DNA from: Mogibacterium sp.
GTDB lineage: Bacteria; Bacillota; Clostridia; Peptostreptococcales; Anaerovoracaceae
NCBI GenBank assembly: GCA_024403035.1
Contig: JAKSSP010000001.1
Span: forward strand, 124,001 to 188,000
DNA: 64,000 bases
Direction of reading: 5' to 3'
Shown: in pieces, positions 26,119 to 34,568 of the stretch
Position numbering within the stretch: position 1 is the stretch's first letter
Layout: every line of letters begins with the position of its first letter
Made by a program: the position numbers and the translations under genes
The notes under the pieces: model-generated
Databases searched by the model: none
Told to the model about the DNA's origin: nothing
What the model saw: only the letters and a program-made list of their open reading frames with translations

Positions 26119-26817
26119 CTATACTCCCTTCGAAAGCGCGTCTTCCGCAGCTGCCTGTTCGGCCTTCGCCTTGCTTTGACCTGTGCCTGTTCCTGCAGCC
26201 CTGCCGTTTATCAGCACTTCTATAGTAAAAACTTTGTTATGATCCGGTCCGGATTCAGCTACCATGCGGTACTCTATCCTGACGTTATGATCGGATTCCT
26301 GAAGCTTCTCCTGAAGCCTTGTCTTGTAGTCTTTGTTCAGCTTGCCTTCAGCTCCCAGTTTTATCTTGTCTCTGAGAAGCCTGAGTATGACCTCTTTGCC
26401 CGCATCATATCCTCCGTCCAGGATTACCGATCCTATCAGCGCTTCGAACGCGTCAGCCAGTATCGAGGCCTTTTGTCTGCCTCCGCTTGCTTCTTCTCCT
26501 CTTCCGAGATAAAGAAAATCTCCGAGTCCCATATCTGCGGCAGCTTCTGCGAGCGAGGACTCGCATACCACATCCGCCCGGCATCTCGAGAGCATGCCTT
26601 CATGGGCAGATCCCATGATATCGAACAGCTCCGCTCCCACTACAGCGTCTACATAAGCGTCTCCTATGAACTCGAGCCTTTCATTATTGTGCTCATAGCC
26701 CAGCTTTTGCTCGGACGCGTATGAACTGTGGGTTAGAGCGTTCTTCAGGAGTTTTTCATTTTTGAAGCGATAGCCTGTGAACTCATAAAGTTTTTCGAAA
26801 TTTTTGGCCCTGGCCAT
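26119..26817 (-). CDS. rnc: Ribonuclease III
   Basis: A 232-residue double-strand-specific RNase for rRNA and mRNA processing. The signature NERLEFIGDAYVDAVVG lies near residue 45 and has the catalytic Glu and Asp. The second acidic pair is in ADAFEALIGSVILDGG, and a C-terminal dsRNA-binding domain starts at about residue 160 (DYKTRLQEKLQE...GSGxSKxxAEQAAA type ending). ATG 26817 shares one base with the plsX stop (TGATG); a GTG one codon upstream is also possible. acpP, often between plsX and rnc, is absent. Confidence 0.95.
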   Translation of the reverse strand: MARAKNFEKLYEFTGYRFKNEKLLKNALTHSSYASEQKLGYEHNNERLEFIGDAYVDAVVGAELFDIMGSAHEGMLSRCRADVVCESSLAEAAADMGLGDFLYLGRGEEASGGRQKASILADAFEALIGSVILDGGYDAGKEVILRLLRDKIKLGAEGKLNKDYKTRLQEKLQESDHNVRIEYRMVAESGPDHNKVFTIEVLINGRAAGTGTGQSKAKAEQAAAEDALSKGV

Positions 26818-27839
26818 CACTCTTCTCCCTTGCCGGCAAGCGCGTCTGTGCTGCTCACCGCTTCTGTTATCATGCCCGTGATATCGTTGTCGACATAATC
26901 AACAGCCCTGTGTATCGCGTAATAGACCTCAGTAGCCTTGGAATTTCCGTGGATCTTTAATACAGAACCCCTGAGTCCGAGTATAGGAGCTCCGCCTGCG
27001 TCTGAGTAATCAAAGACCTCTTTGATCTCCTTGATCTTACTGTACGCCAGCATCGCACCCGCCTTAGCGACGATGCCCTCAGTCAGCTTTCTCTTGAACT
27101 CTCTCATGATGGCAAGGCTCATGCCTTCACTGCTCTTGAGGTATACATTGCCGCTGAATCCATCGGTCACAACGACATCGGTTTCGCCGAAGATCACATC
27201 GCGGGCTTCGATATTGCCCTGGAAGTTGATATCCGCCTCCTTCAGCAGGCTGAATGCTGTCTTGTGGAGATCATCTCCCTTGCCTTCTTCGGCCCCGATG
27301 TTGAGCAGCCTGACGACAGGGTTCTCGTTCCCAGTGATGCCGCGAACGAAAATGCTTCCCATTATGCCGTACTGATACAGATATTCAGGCTTGGCTTCAA
27401 CACTTGCGCCGCAGTCCAGAAGAAGTGTTACTCCTTCTTTGCCCGCGCGAGGGAACCATGCCGCGATGGCAGGCCTCTTGATACCCTTTATCCTTCCCAG
27501 CGTGAAAAGACCTCCCGCAAGAAGCGCACCTGTGCTTCCGCCTGAGATGAAGACATCTCCCTCGCCGTCCTTGAGCATGTTCATGCCCTTGACTATGGTG
27601 GAGTCTTTCTTCTTTCTGACTGCCATTGCCGGGAACTCCTCGTTGGAGATCACCTCGGTGGCATTGACGACCTCTATGTTCTCGCCTTTCCAGCTGTTGG
27701 CCTTCAGCTGTTTGCGGATCTCATCCTCCGGTCCGAGTATAACGATCGTCTCGCTGATCTCAGAAGCGGCTTTTACAGCCCCCTTTACGATCTCTTCAGG
27801 CGCGTAATCGCCGCCCATGCCGTCAATAAGTATTCTCAT
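26817..27839 (-). CDS. plsX: Phosphate acyltransferase PlsX
   Basis: A 340-residue enzyme that converts acyl-ACP to acyl phosphate, the acyl donor of PlsY. Motifs include DGMGGDYAPEEIVKGA at the N terminus, SGGSTGALLAGGLFTLGRIKGI, and DVVVTDGFSGNVYLKSSEG. With the PlsY-GpsA fusion in the same operon, three steps that feed lysophosphatidic acid synthesis are co-transcribed: PlsX gives acyl phosphate, GpsA gives glycerol 3-phosphate and PlsY joins them. Confidence 0.96.
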   Translation of the reverse strand: MRILIDGMGGDYAPEEIVKGAVKAASEISETIVILGPEDEIRKQLKANSWKGENIEVVNATEVISNEEFPAMAVRKKKDSTIVKGMNMLKDGEGDVFISGGSTGALLAGGLFTLGRIKGIKRPAIAAWFPRAGKEGVTLLLDCGASVEAKPEYLYQYGIMGSIFVRGITGNENPVVRLLNIGAEEGKGDDLHKTAFSLLKEADINFQGNIEARDVIFGETDVVVTDGFSGNVYLKSSEGMSLAIMREFKRKLTEGIVAKAGAMLAYSKIKEIKEVFDYSDAGGAPILGLRGSVLKIHGNSKATEVYYAIHRAVDYVDNDITGMITEAVSSTDALAGKGEE

Positions 27840-27851
27840 ATTACCCTCTCT

Positions 27852-28889
27852 CTACCCGGCATGCCTGCGTCTGAGCTGCCCGCATGCCGCATCAATATCG
27901 TTTCCAAGTGTGCGCCGCACAGTAACGGCCACACCGTTTTTTTCCAGTATGTCCTTGAATCTCTTTACGCTTTTGCCGTTCGCTGTCTTATATGATCTGT
28001 CTTCCACCTCGTTGAGCGGTATCAGGTTCACATGCGTGAGCCAGCCTTTGAGGTGCCCGGCAAGTTCTTCCGCGCAAGCGGCTGATTCGTTGAAGCCGTC
28101 TATCACAGCGTATTCGAAGGTGATCCTCCGTCCCGTGATCTCCGTGTACTCTCTGCAGGCGTCCAGCAGATCGTCATAGCTGTATTTTTTAGCGACCGGC
28201 ATCGACTTCTGCCTTATCTCCTGATTCGGAGCGTGAAGCGACACCGCAAGGTTCACCTGCGGAAAGTCCGCTGCGAATTCTCTTATCTTAGGGATAATGC
28301 CGCAGGTGGAGACCGTGATGTTTCGAAGTCCAAAGCCATAGCCCTTGCTGTCGTGGATAAGGCGTATAAAGCGCGAGACCTCTTCGTAATTGTCAAAAGG
28401 CTCGCCCATCCCCATTATCACGACATGCCCTATATCGCTTTTGGTCAGCTTTCTCATGGCAAGGACCTGACCCAGCATCTCTCCGCCTGTAAGGCTTCTG
28501 TCCAGACCGTCCATGGTGGACGCGCAGAATGTGCATCCCATGCGGCAGCCGGACTGTGAAGAGATGCATATCGAATTTCCGTACTCATATTTCATGAATA
28601 CGGACTCGACTTCGGTGCCGTCCGTGAAGCGGAACAGACACTTGACCGTGCCGTCTTTTGCTTCCTGCATCCTTACTGCTTCAGGCAGACCTATGTAATA
28701 CTCCGCGCTGAGTTTCTCACGAAGACTTTTGGGCACATTGGTCATCTCATCGTATTCAGCTGCGCCCTTTGAGAGCCAGCCGAATACCTGAGCTGCCCTG
28801 AACTTCTTATCCCCAAGACCGGTCACGATATCCCCGAGTTCTCCGGGCGTGAAGTCCAGTATGTTTTTTCTGACCTCTGCCTTCTGCAT
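27852..28889 (-). CDS. rlmN: Dual-specificity 23S rRNA A2503 / tRNA A37 methyltransferase RlmN
   Basis: A 345-residue radical-SAM enzyme that makes 2-methyladenosine. It shows ISSQSGCRMGCTFCAS (CxxxCxxC cluster motif, about residue 110-125), GMGEPFDNYEEV, VSLHAPNQEIR, HVNLIPLNEV and the C-terminal RRTLGNDIDAACGQL containing the second catalytic Cys. It is in the Cfr/RlmN superfamily; the housekeeping position and the motifs point to RlmN. It follows ileS by 6 bases. Confidence 0.95.
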   Translation of the reverse strand: MQKAEVRKNILDFTPGELGDIVTGLGDKKFRAAQVFGWLSKGAAEYDEMTNVPKSLREKLSAEYYIGLPEAVRMQEAKDGTVKCLFRFTDGTEVESVFMKYEYGNSICISSQSGCRMGCTFCASTMDGLDRSLTGGEMLGQVLAMRKLTKSDIGHVVIMGMGEPFDNYEEVSRFIRLIHDSKGYGFGLRNITVSTCGIIPKIREFAADFPQVNLAVSLHAPNQEIRQKSMPVAKKYSYDDLLDACREYTEITGRRITFEYAVIDGFNESAACAEELAGHLKGWLTHVNLIPLNEVEDRSYKTANGKSVKRFKDILEKNGVAVTVRRTLGNDIDAACGQLRRRHAG

Positions 28890-28895
28890 GCGCCG

Positions 28896-31800
28896 TTATA
28901 TCCTTTCGACAGCGAGCCCCGTCTTGTGTCCGTTAATGTCGAACTCAGGCAATCCCTTCTTATCGAAGATGTTGACCGCAATGGTCTCATCCATGATGAA
29001 GTCCTTCGCTTCTTCGACAGCAGCCCTGATCTCATCATCTGCGTCCATGAAGATCCTGATCTCGTCCATCATCTCAAAGTCAGCCTGCTTTCTGAGCTGC
29101 TGAATCTTGGAGATGACCTCGCGTACATAACCCTGCTTTATGAGTTCCGGCGTGAGCGTGGTGTCGAGGATGACGAACACATTGTTGTCCATTCCGACAA
29201 CGAAGCCTTCCTTGGAGGATATCCTCACATCGACAAGGTCTTCAGTGATCTCATACTCTTCACCGCCCAGTGTCATCATGACCGGGCCTTCAGTGAGCGC
29301 GGCTATCATTTCCTTGGCGTTGATCTTTGCCAGATTTGCGCCGAAGTCTTTTACATTCTTTCCGAGTATAGGACCGGCCGCCCTGAAGTTAGGCTTGATG
29401 CTGAATTCCATATACTTGTCAAGGTCATCCTCGAACTGTACCACGTGGACGTTGAGTTCTTCCTTGATGAGGTCAGTAAGGTCTCCGATAACGTCTCTGT
29501 AGCTTCCGTCAACGATGACCTTGCTGAGAGGCTGACGCACCTTCAGCTTCTCCTGCTCTCTTGTGCTTCTTCCGAGATTTACGAGTACCTTTACGAGGTC
29601 CATCCTCTCCTCTGTCCTGTCATCGATGAGGCTCTCATCAGCTTCAGGGTAGTAAGCAGTATGGACTGTGGTCTCGCCTGTAAGCTTTGTATAGATCTCA
29701 TCCGAGATGAACGGAGCGATAGGAGCCATAATTCTCGCCAGGCCGGTAAGGACTTCGTAAGTCGTTGCGTAAGCGGCTCTCTTGTCGACGCTCATGCCGT
29801 CGCCTTCTCCCTCAGCGAAGAATCTTCTTCTGGCTCTTCTGATATACCAGTTGGAGAGGTCTCCGTCGATGAATTCGCCGATAGCTCTTACTGTCTTCAA
29901 ATGATCGTACTCATCCATGGCGTCAGTCGTTACCTTGATGAGTCTGTTGTATTTGGAGATTATCCATCTGTCGAGTTCCGGTCTCTCAAAGTACGGAACG
30001 TCGAGATGGCTGAGTTCTACCTTGTCGATATTCGCGTACAGGCAGAAGAAATTGTATGTGTTTCTGAGAGTGCTGAATACCTTGCTGATGACCTCTCTGA
30101 TGCCGTCCTCGTCAAACTTTGTCGGAGTCCATGCCGGAGATCCGTATAACAGATACCACCTGAGAGCGTCAGCGCCGTACTTTTCCATCATCTCAAAAGG
30201 ATTTACAGTGTTGCCTACGTGCTTGGACATCTTCTTTCCGAATCTGTCAAGGATGAGGTCGTTTACAAGTACGTTCCTGTAAGGAGCGCATCCCTTTACG
30301 ATGGTGGAGATCGCCATCAGCGAGTAGAACCATCCTCTTGTCTGGTCTATGCCCTCGCAGATGAAGTCCGCCGGGAAGAGTTCCTTATCGAATCTGTCAG
30401 CGTTCTCGAACGGATAATGCCACTGCGCGAAAGGCATGGCTCCGGAGTCGAACCAGCAGTCCATGACTTCCGGTATCCTGTGCATGCTCTTGCCGCACTC
30501 AGGGCATTTGATGGTGATGTCGTCCACATATGGTCTGTGGAGCTCGATGGTCATGTCGATGTCCTGCTCTGCGTCAGCGATCAGCTGCTCACGCGATCCT
30601 ACGCAGTGAAGGTGTCCGCATTCGCACTTCCAGACAGGGATAGGTGTTCCCCAGTATCTGGATCTTGAGATCGCCCAGTCCTTGACATCCTCAAGCCAGT
30701 TTCCGAATCTCTTCTCACCGACATACGGCGGATACCAGTTTACTGTGTTGTTGTTTGCTACCAGCTCATCCTTGAGCTTTGTCATCTCGATGTACCAGGA
30801 CTTGTTGGCGTAGTATACGAGCGGAGTACCGCAGCGCCAGCAATGAGGATAGGCGTGTTCCATCTTCTGCTTTGCATAGATTTTGTCGTCCTGAGCCAGA
30901 TACTTTATGATATCTACATCGAGTCCGTCTTCCATGACGAATCTGCCCGCCCAAGGTGTCTCTGTATAACAGCCTCTCTCGTCTACCGGCTGAAGCACCG
31001 GCAGATTGTACTTGCGGCCGCAGTTATAGTCATCTTCACCAAAGGCCGGAGCCGTGTGTACGATTCCCGTACCGTCTTCCGTACTGACATAGTCCATGCA
31101 TGTTACTATGAATGCGTTCTTGCTGTCTTCGACCTTGCAGAACGGTTCGATCTGCTCGTAGGTCCAGAACTCCATGTCGCTGCCCTTGACCTTTTCAACA
31201 ACTTCGTATTCTTCGCCTGCCAGCACCTTGTCCGCGAGAGCCTCGGCTACCCAAAGCAGATTGCCCTTGTTCTCTCCGTCCTTCATGCGGCACTTGACAT
31301 AATCGACGTCAGGGCCGACTGTGAGCGCTACGTTTGAAGCCAGCGTCCAAGGTGTTGTCGTCCATGCCAGGAAGTACTCGTTGTCATGGTTGACGCCGGT
31401 TCTTCTGAACTTGCATGTCAGCGTGTTTACCTTGATGTCCTTGTAGCCCTGTGCTACCTCGTGCGAAGCGAGTCCCGTTCCGCAGCGCGGGCAGTACGGC
31501 AGGATCTTATATCCTTCGTAAACAAGTCCTTTATCGAATGCGTTCTTGATGATCCACCAGCCCGTCTCGATGTAGTCATTTTTGTATGTGATGTACGGAT
31601 CTTCCATGTCCGCCATGTAGGCCATCTTTTCTGACATGTCTGTCCACATCTGAGTGTACTTGAATACAGATTCACGGCACTTCTCGTTGAACTCTTTGAT
31701 TCCATACTTCTCTATGTTCTGCTTGCCGCTGAAACCGAGTTCTTTCTCTACTTCGATCTCGACAGGCAGTCCGTGAGTATCCCAGCCGCCTTTACGCTTT

Positions 31801-32033
31801 ACCTGGAAGCCCTTCATCGTCTTGTATCTGTTGATGGAGTCCTTGAGAGTCCTTGCCATCATATGATGGATGCCCGGCTTTCCGTTGGCTGTCGGCGGTC
31901 CCTCATAGAACACAAATGAAGGAGCTCCTTCTCTGGCCTTTACACAAAGATCCAGCAGGTCAAGTTGATTCCATTTTCTGATCTGCTCCGACTGATATTC
32001 AGCTACGGGCTTGTCCGATAGATTTTCAAACAT
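28896..32033 (-). CDS. ileS: Isoleucyl-tRNA synthetase, long eukaryote-like type
   Basis: A 1045-residue class I synthetase. Near residue 45 it reads PPTANGKPGIHH in place of the standard HIGH arrangement, and it has KMSKHVGN near residue 600, a CP1 editing domain in between, and a long C-terminal anticodon-binding region without the Zn motif of the short bacterial type. Length and motifs place it in the eukaryote-like IleS2 class, whose members are often less sensitive to mupirocin; resistance here is not shown. A GGAG site precedes ATG 32033. No T-box leader is visible. It heads the ten-gene run down to the M50 protease. Confidence 0.94.
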   Translation of the reverse strand: MFENLSDKPVAEYQSEQIRKWNQLDLLDLCVKAREGAPSFVFYEGPPTANGKPGIHHMMARTLKDSINRYKTMKGFQVKRKGGWDTHGLPVEIEVEKELGFSGKQNIEKYGIKEFNEKCRESVFKYTQMWTDMSEKMAYMADMEDPYITYKNDYIETGWWIIKNAFDKGLVYEGYKILPYCPRCGTGLASHEVAQGYKDIKVNTLTCKFRRTGVNHDNEYFLAWTTTPWTLASNVALTVGPDVDYVKCRMKDGENKGNLLWVAEALADKVLAGEEYEVVEKVKGSDMEFWTYEQIEPFCKVEDSKNAFIVTCMDYVSTEDGTGIVHTAPAFGEDDYNCGRKYNLPVLQPVDERGCYTETPWAGRFVMEDGLDVDIIKYLAQDDKIYAKQKMEHAYPHCWRCGTPLVYYANKSWYIEMTKLKDELVANNNTVNWYPPYVGEKRFGNWLEDVKDWAISRSRYWGTPIPVWKCECGHLHCVGSREQLIADAEQDIDMTIELHRPYVDDITIKCPECGKSMHRIPEVMDCWFDSGAMPFAQWHYPFENADRFDKELFPADFICEGIDQTRGWFYSLMAISTIVKGCAPYRNVLVNDLILDRFGKKMSKHVGNTVNPFEMMEKYGADALRWYLLYGSPAWTPTKFDEDGIREVISKVFSTLRNTYNFFCLYANIDKVELSHLDVPYFERPELDRWIISKYNRLIKVTTDAMDEYDHLKTVRAIGEFIDGDLSNWYIRRARRRFFAEGEGDGMSVDKRAAYATTYEVLTGLARIMAPIAPFISDEIYTKLTGETTVHTAYYPEADESLIDDRTEERMDLVKVLVNLGRSTREQEKLKVRQPLSKVIVDGSYRDVIGDLTDLIKEELNVHVVQFEDDLDKYMEFSIKPNFRAAGPILGKNVKDFGANLAKINAKEMIAALTEGPVMMTLGGEEYEITEDLVDVRISSKEGFVVGMDNNVFVILDTTLTPELIKQGYVREVISKIQQLRKQADFEMMDEIRIFMDADDEIRAAVEEAKDFIMDETIAVNIFDKKGLPEFDINGHKTGLAVERI

Positions 32034-32146
32034 ATTGACTTTCTCCTGTTATATTATTTTACGGTTTTTCAATGCCTTGCGTGTCTTTTCCCCCGTCAAA
32101 GCGAGGGCATAAAACGACATACTAAACCATCATTTCACAATAGGAT

Positions 32147-32155
32147 ATTGTACCA
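32147..32155 (-). promoter_or_regulatory. Extended -10 promoter of the ileS run
   Basis: The minus strand reads TGGTACAAT, a TGn extension plus TACAAT, about 115 bases before the ileS start. No good -35 is seen. The leader is too short and lacks the specifier and terminator parts of a T-box. Confidence 0.4.
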
Positions 32156-32190
32156 CAATGCAGCCCCTAATTGCACCCTGAAGATGAAAC

Positions 32191-32217
32191 AAAAAAGCCC
32201 TGTAAACAGGCTTTTTT
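32191..32217 (-). terminator. Terminator for the pnp-ppk1 transcript
   Basis: AAAAAAGCC and GGCTTTTTT arms with a short inner stem and TAAA loop make a two-way intrinsic terminator. No plus-strand gene ends into it. On the minus strand it is the first terminator after ppk1, so the ppk1 transcript would cross the small plus-strand gene before stopping here. Confidence 0.65.
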
Positions 32218-32232
32218 GATGATACGCACCCA

Positions 32233-32261
32233 TTGACCTAAGGTCCTTTCATGTATAGAAT
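32233..32261 (+). promoter_or_regulatory. Strong promoter of the small membrane protein gene
   Basis: The -35 TTGACC and -10 TAGAAT are separated by exactly 17 bases, ending 25 bases before ATG 32287. It is one of the clearest promoters in the window and supports the small gene as real. Confidence 0.7.
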
Positions 32262-32286
32262 TGTGCAATAAGAAAAGGAGTTGATA

Positions 32287-32571
32287 ATGCCGCTTATTTT
32301 ACTCGGCCTTCTGGCAATAGTCGCAATAACGATCTACGCTCTTGTCGTATACGGAAGCAGCGTCGATGATGAAGATATCCGCCCTTTAGGCGAGCGATTT
32401 TCGGATGTCATCTTTAAGATGAGGGACAGATTCAATAAAGGAGCCAGTTACACTGTGGTGGATGATGAAGAGGAACCCGCGGATACAGAAAGCGCCGGTA
32501 AGAACGAGGGTCAGACCCTTTTCTTTCCTGCCGACGCAGAAGTTGAAAAAAGAAAGCGCGATATCAACTAG
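32287..32571 (+). CDS. Unknown small single-pass membrane protein
   Basis: A 94-residue protein that I do not recognise. Residues 1-22 (PLILLGLLAIVAITIYALVVYG) form one hydrophobic helix, followed by an acidic, charged cytoplasmic or external tail. The frame opens two codons earlier at TTG, but AAAGGAG sits 6 bases before ATG 32287, so that is the start. It has its own near-consensus promoter. Its stop overlaps the ppk1 stop on the other strand in a shared CTAG. It lies antisense to the 3' end of the ppk1 transcript. Confidence 0.75.
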   Translation: MPLILLGLLAIVAITIYALVVYGSSVDDEDIRPLGERFSDVIFKMRDRFNKGASYTVVDDEEEPADTESAGKNEGQTLFFPADAEVEKRKRDIN

Positions 32572-34568
32572 ATCTTGCGTGCGTATCTGCCGTCAGGCAG
32601 CAGCACTCTTCCCTTTTCCATATCGCAGTAAGCGTCATACATCAGGCCGCGTATGCGGTCTCTTATTTTATCATCCTTTATCCGGCACGCCACCTCGACT
32701 CTTCTGTCGAGGTTGCGGCTCATCAGATCGGCGGAAGATATGTACATGACTTCATTGAGCTGCTCGCCAAAGGTATATACTCTTGAATGCTCAAGGAACC
32801 TTCCCACTTTGTTGACTATGCAGACGTTCTCTGTACAGCCCTCTATGTGCGGAAGCATGCAGCAGATGCCGCGGACTATCATCCTTACCTGACATCCCGC
32901 GCAGGACGCCTCCATAAGAGCTTCTATTATCTCATTATCAGCCAGTGAGTTGACTTTAAAGAATATCCTCCCTGCCTTTCCCTTTTTTGTCTCGCGTCTG
33001 ATGAGACTCAGTATGTTATTTCTCATCGAAACAGGCGACACCAGGAGCGGTCCGTAGGCGTCTTTGTCCTTCCTGGATCCTGCTTTGATCCGTTCCTTGC
33101 AAATGTCCTTGAACAGCGCGGATGCAGCCTTGCCTATTTCCTGATCGTATGTGATCAGAGACAGATCCGTGTATTGCTTTGCTGTCTTTTCATTGTAGTT
33201 TCCCGTGGATATCTGCGTTATGTATCTCTTCTCCGCCCTTCCGTCTTTGAAGACATGTTCCGTGACTATCTGGCACATTTTGGAATGAACCTTCAGCTTA
33301 TCGGTACCGTAGTATACCCTGCATCCGGCATTTGAAAGCTTTTCCGACCATTTTAGGTTCTTCTCCTCGTCAAATCTGGCGCGGAGCTCCAGGATCACCC
33401 TCACCTTCTTGCCTGTACGCGCCGCGTATATCAGGTAATCGGCTATGCGCGGGTTGGATGCCAGACGGTAAATGGTTATACGGATCTCCTTTACTTCATC
33501 TGAGAAAGAGGCTTCTCTCAGGAGTCCAAGAAGAAGATCCACCGAATCATCGGGATAGGCTGAAAGCCAGTCTCTCTTTTTCACAGCCTTCATTATGCTG
33601 CCCTTAATCTCCGATGTCTGATCGTAAGGCTTATGAGGTTTGTATGAAAGACTCCCCAGTAGATCGTCAGGCATTTTCTCAGCGAGTTCATCGACATATG
33701 AAAAGTCGATACGCGTCGTTGTGAACATCTGCCTGGCGTCAAGGTCAAGATTCCTCGCAAAGTATTCAGTGAGTTTTTTGCCCGGACGTCCGTCGGTTAT
33801 GAGTTTGTCTGCAGGATAGTTCTTTCGGCGTCTAAGCGCATCACGCATCTCGACCGCCGTATTGGCGCTTCCTGTCCCTCCCTTTGCCTCAGCGTTTCTT
33901 GCAATATCTGTAACATATGTGCCGAGAGGAACGAACGGTATGAAAAGTGTGTCCGCAAACATCTTGATGATGTCTTCGGTAAGCACATATCTGAAATGGT
34001 CTCCCGGCAGCACAAGTACGAGCGGCATGTTTGCATGCATGTCTATGAAGCCGAATTTGTCTTCAAGTTCAGCGTCAAGTACCGATATGATATATGGCTT
34101 CTCCTCGTCCATGGCAGGCAAAGGATCTCCGGCATCAAGCACTTTTACCGTCAGTCTGTCCCTTATCTTTTCTCTGAAGAAATCGAAGCATCTGCCCCTG
34201 TCTTCATCATCCAGCTGCCAGATCTCAAGCCTCTCGACTCCTGCCCCCGTCAGCTTTGATTCGACTATGCTGTACGCCATGTCCTTCTTCATCAGAAGAC
34301 CGGGCACCAGATCGAGTATGCGGCGGAGTTGATCAGCAGCGGTCATCCCCGACTTTTCGTCTATCTGATCGTCGCCCTCGTCATCTTCTCCCAGAAGGCT
34401 TCCCACTCTGACCTTGAAAAACTCCTCAAGATTGGATACAAAAATCGCGATAAAACGAAGGCGCTCAAAAAGAGGCACCGAATCATCCAGTGCCTCTTCG
34501 AGCACACGCTCATTGTATCTCAGCCATGAGATCTCTCTATTCTGCGTGAAGCCTTCTTCGTATAGCAT
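32568..34568 (-). CDS. ppk1: Polyphosphate kinase 1
   Basis: A 666-residue enzyme that makes polyphosphate from ATP reversibly. Features: N-terminal helical domain with REISWLRYNERVLEEA, a head domain, and two PLD-like catalytic domains with KVRVILELRARFDEEKN, KVHSKMCQIV (phosphorylated His), and the second half GCQVRMIVRGICCMLP followed by SRVYTFG. ATG 34568 shares one base with the pnp stop (TAATG), indicating translational coupling. Linkage with pnp suggests joint control of RNA and polyphosphate turnover, but that is inference. Confidence 0.95.
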   Translation of the reverse strand: MLYEEGFTQNREISWLRYNERVLEEALDDSVPLFERLRFIAIFVSNLEEFFKVRVGSLLGEDDEGDDQIDEKSGMTAADQLRRILDLVPGLLMKKDMAYSIVESKLTGAGVERLEIWQLDDEDRGRCFDFFREKIRDRLTVKVLDAGDPLPAMDEEKPYIISVLDAELEDKFGFIDMHANMPLVLVLPGDHFRYVLTEDIIKMFADTLFIPFVPLGTYVTDIARNAEAKGGTGSANTAVEMRDALRRRKNYPADKLITDGRPGKKLTEYFARNLDLDARQMFTTTRIDFSYVDELAEKMPDDLLGSLSYKPHKPYDQTSEIKGSIMKAVKKRDWLSAYPDDSVDLLLGLLREASFSDEVKEIRITIYRLASNPRIADYLIYAARTGKKVRVILELRARFDEEKNLKWSEKLSNAGCRVYYGTDKLKVHSKMCQIVTEHVFKDGRAEKRYITQISTGNYNEKTAKQYTDLSLITYDQEIGKAASALFKDICKERIKAGSRKDKDAYGPLLVSPVSMRNNILSLIRRETKKGKAGRIFFKVNSLADNEIIEALMEASCAGCQVRMIVRGICCMLPHIEGCTENVCIVNKVGRFLEHSRVYTFGEQLNEVMYISSADLMSRNLDRRVEVACRIKDDKIRDRIRGLMYDAYCDMEKGRVLLPDGRYARKI

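Noticed and set aside
32034..32160. Possible T-box leader for ileS
   Set aside because: A GTGGTAC stretch recalls part of the T-box sequence, but the leader is only about 115 bases and lacks the stem I specifier, AGGGTGGNACCGCG and a terminator. The stretch fits an extended -10 better. No T-box was seen before pheS or thrS either.
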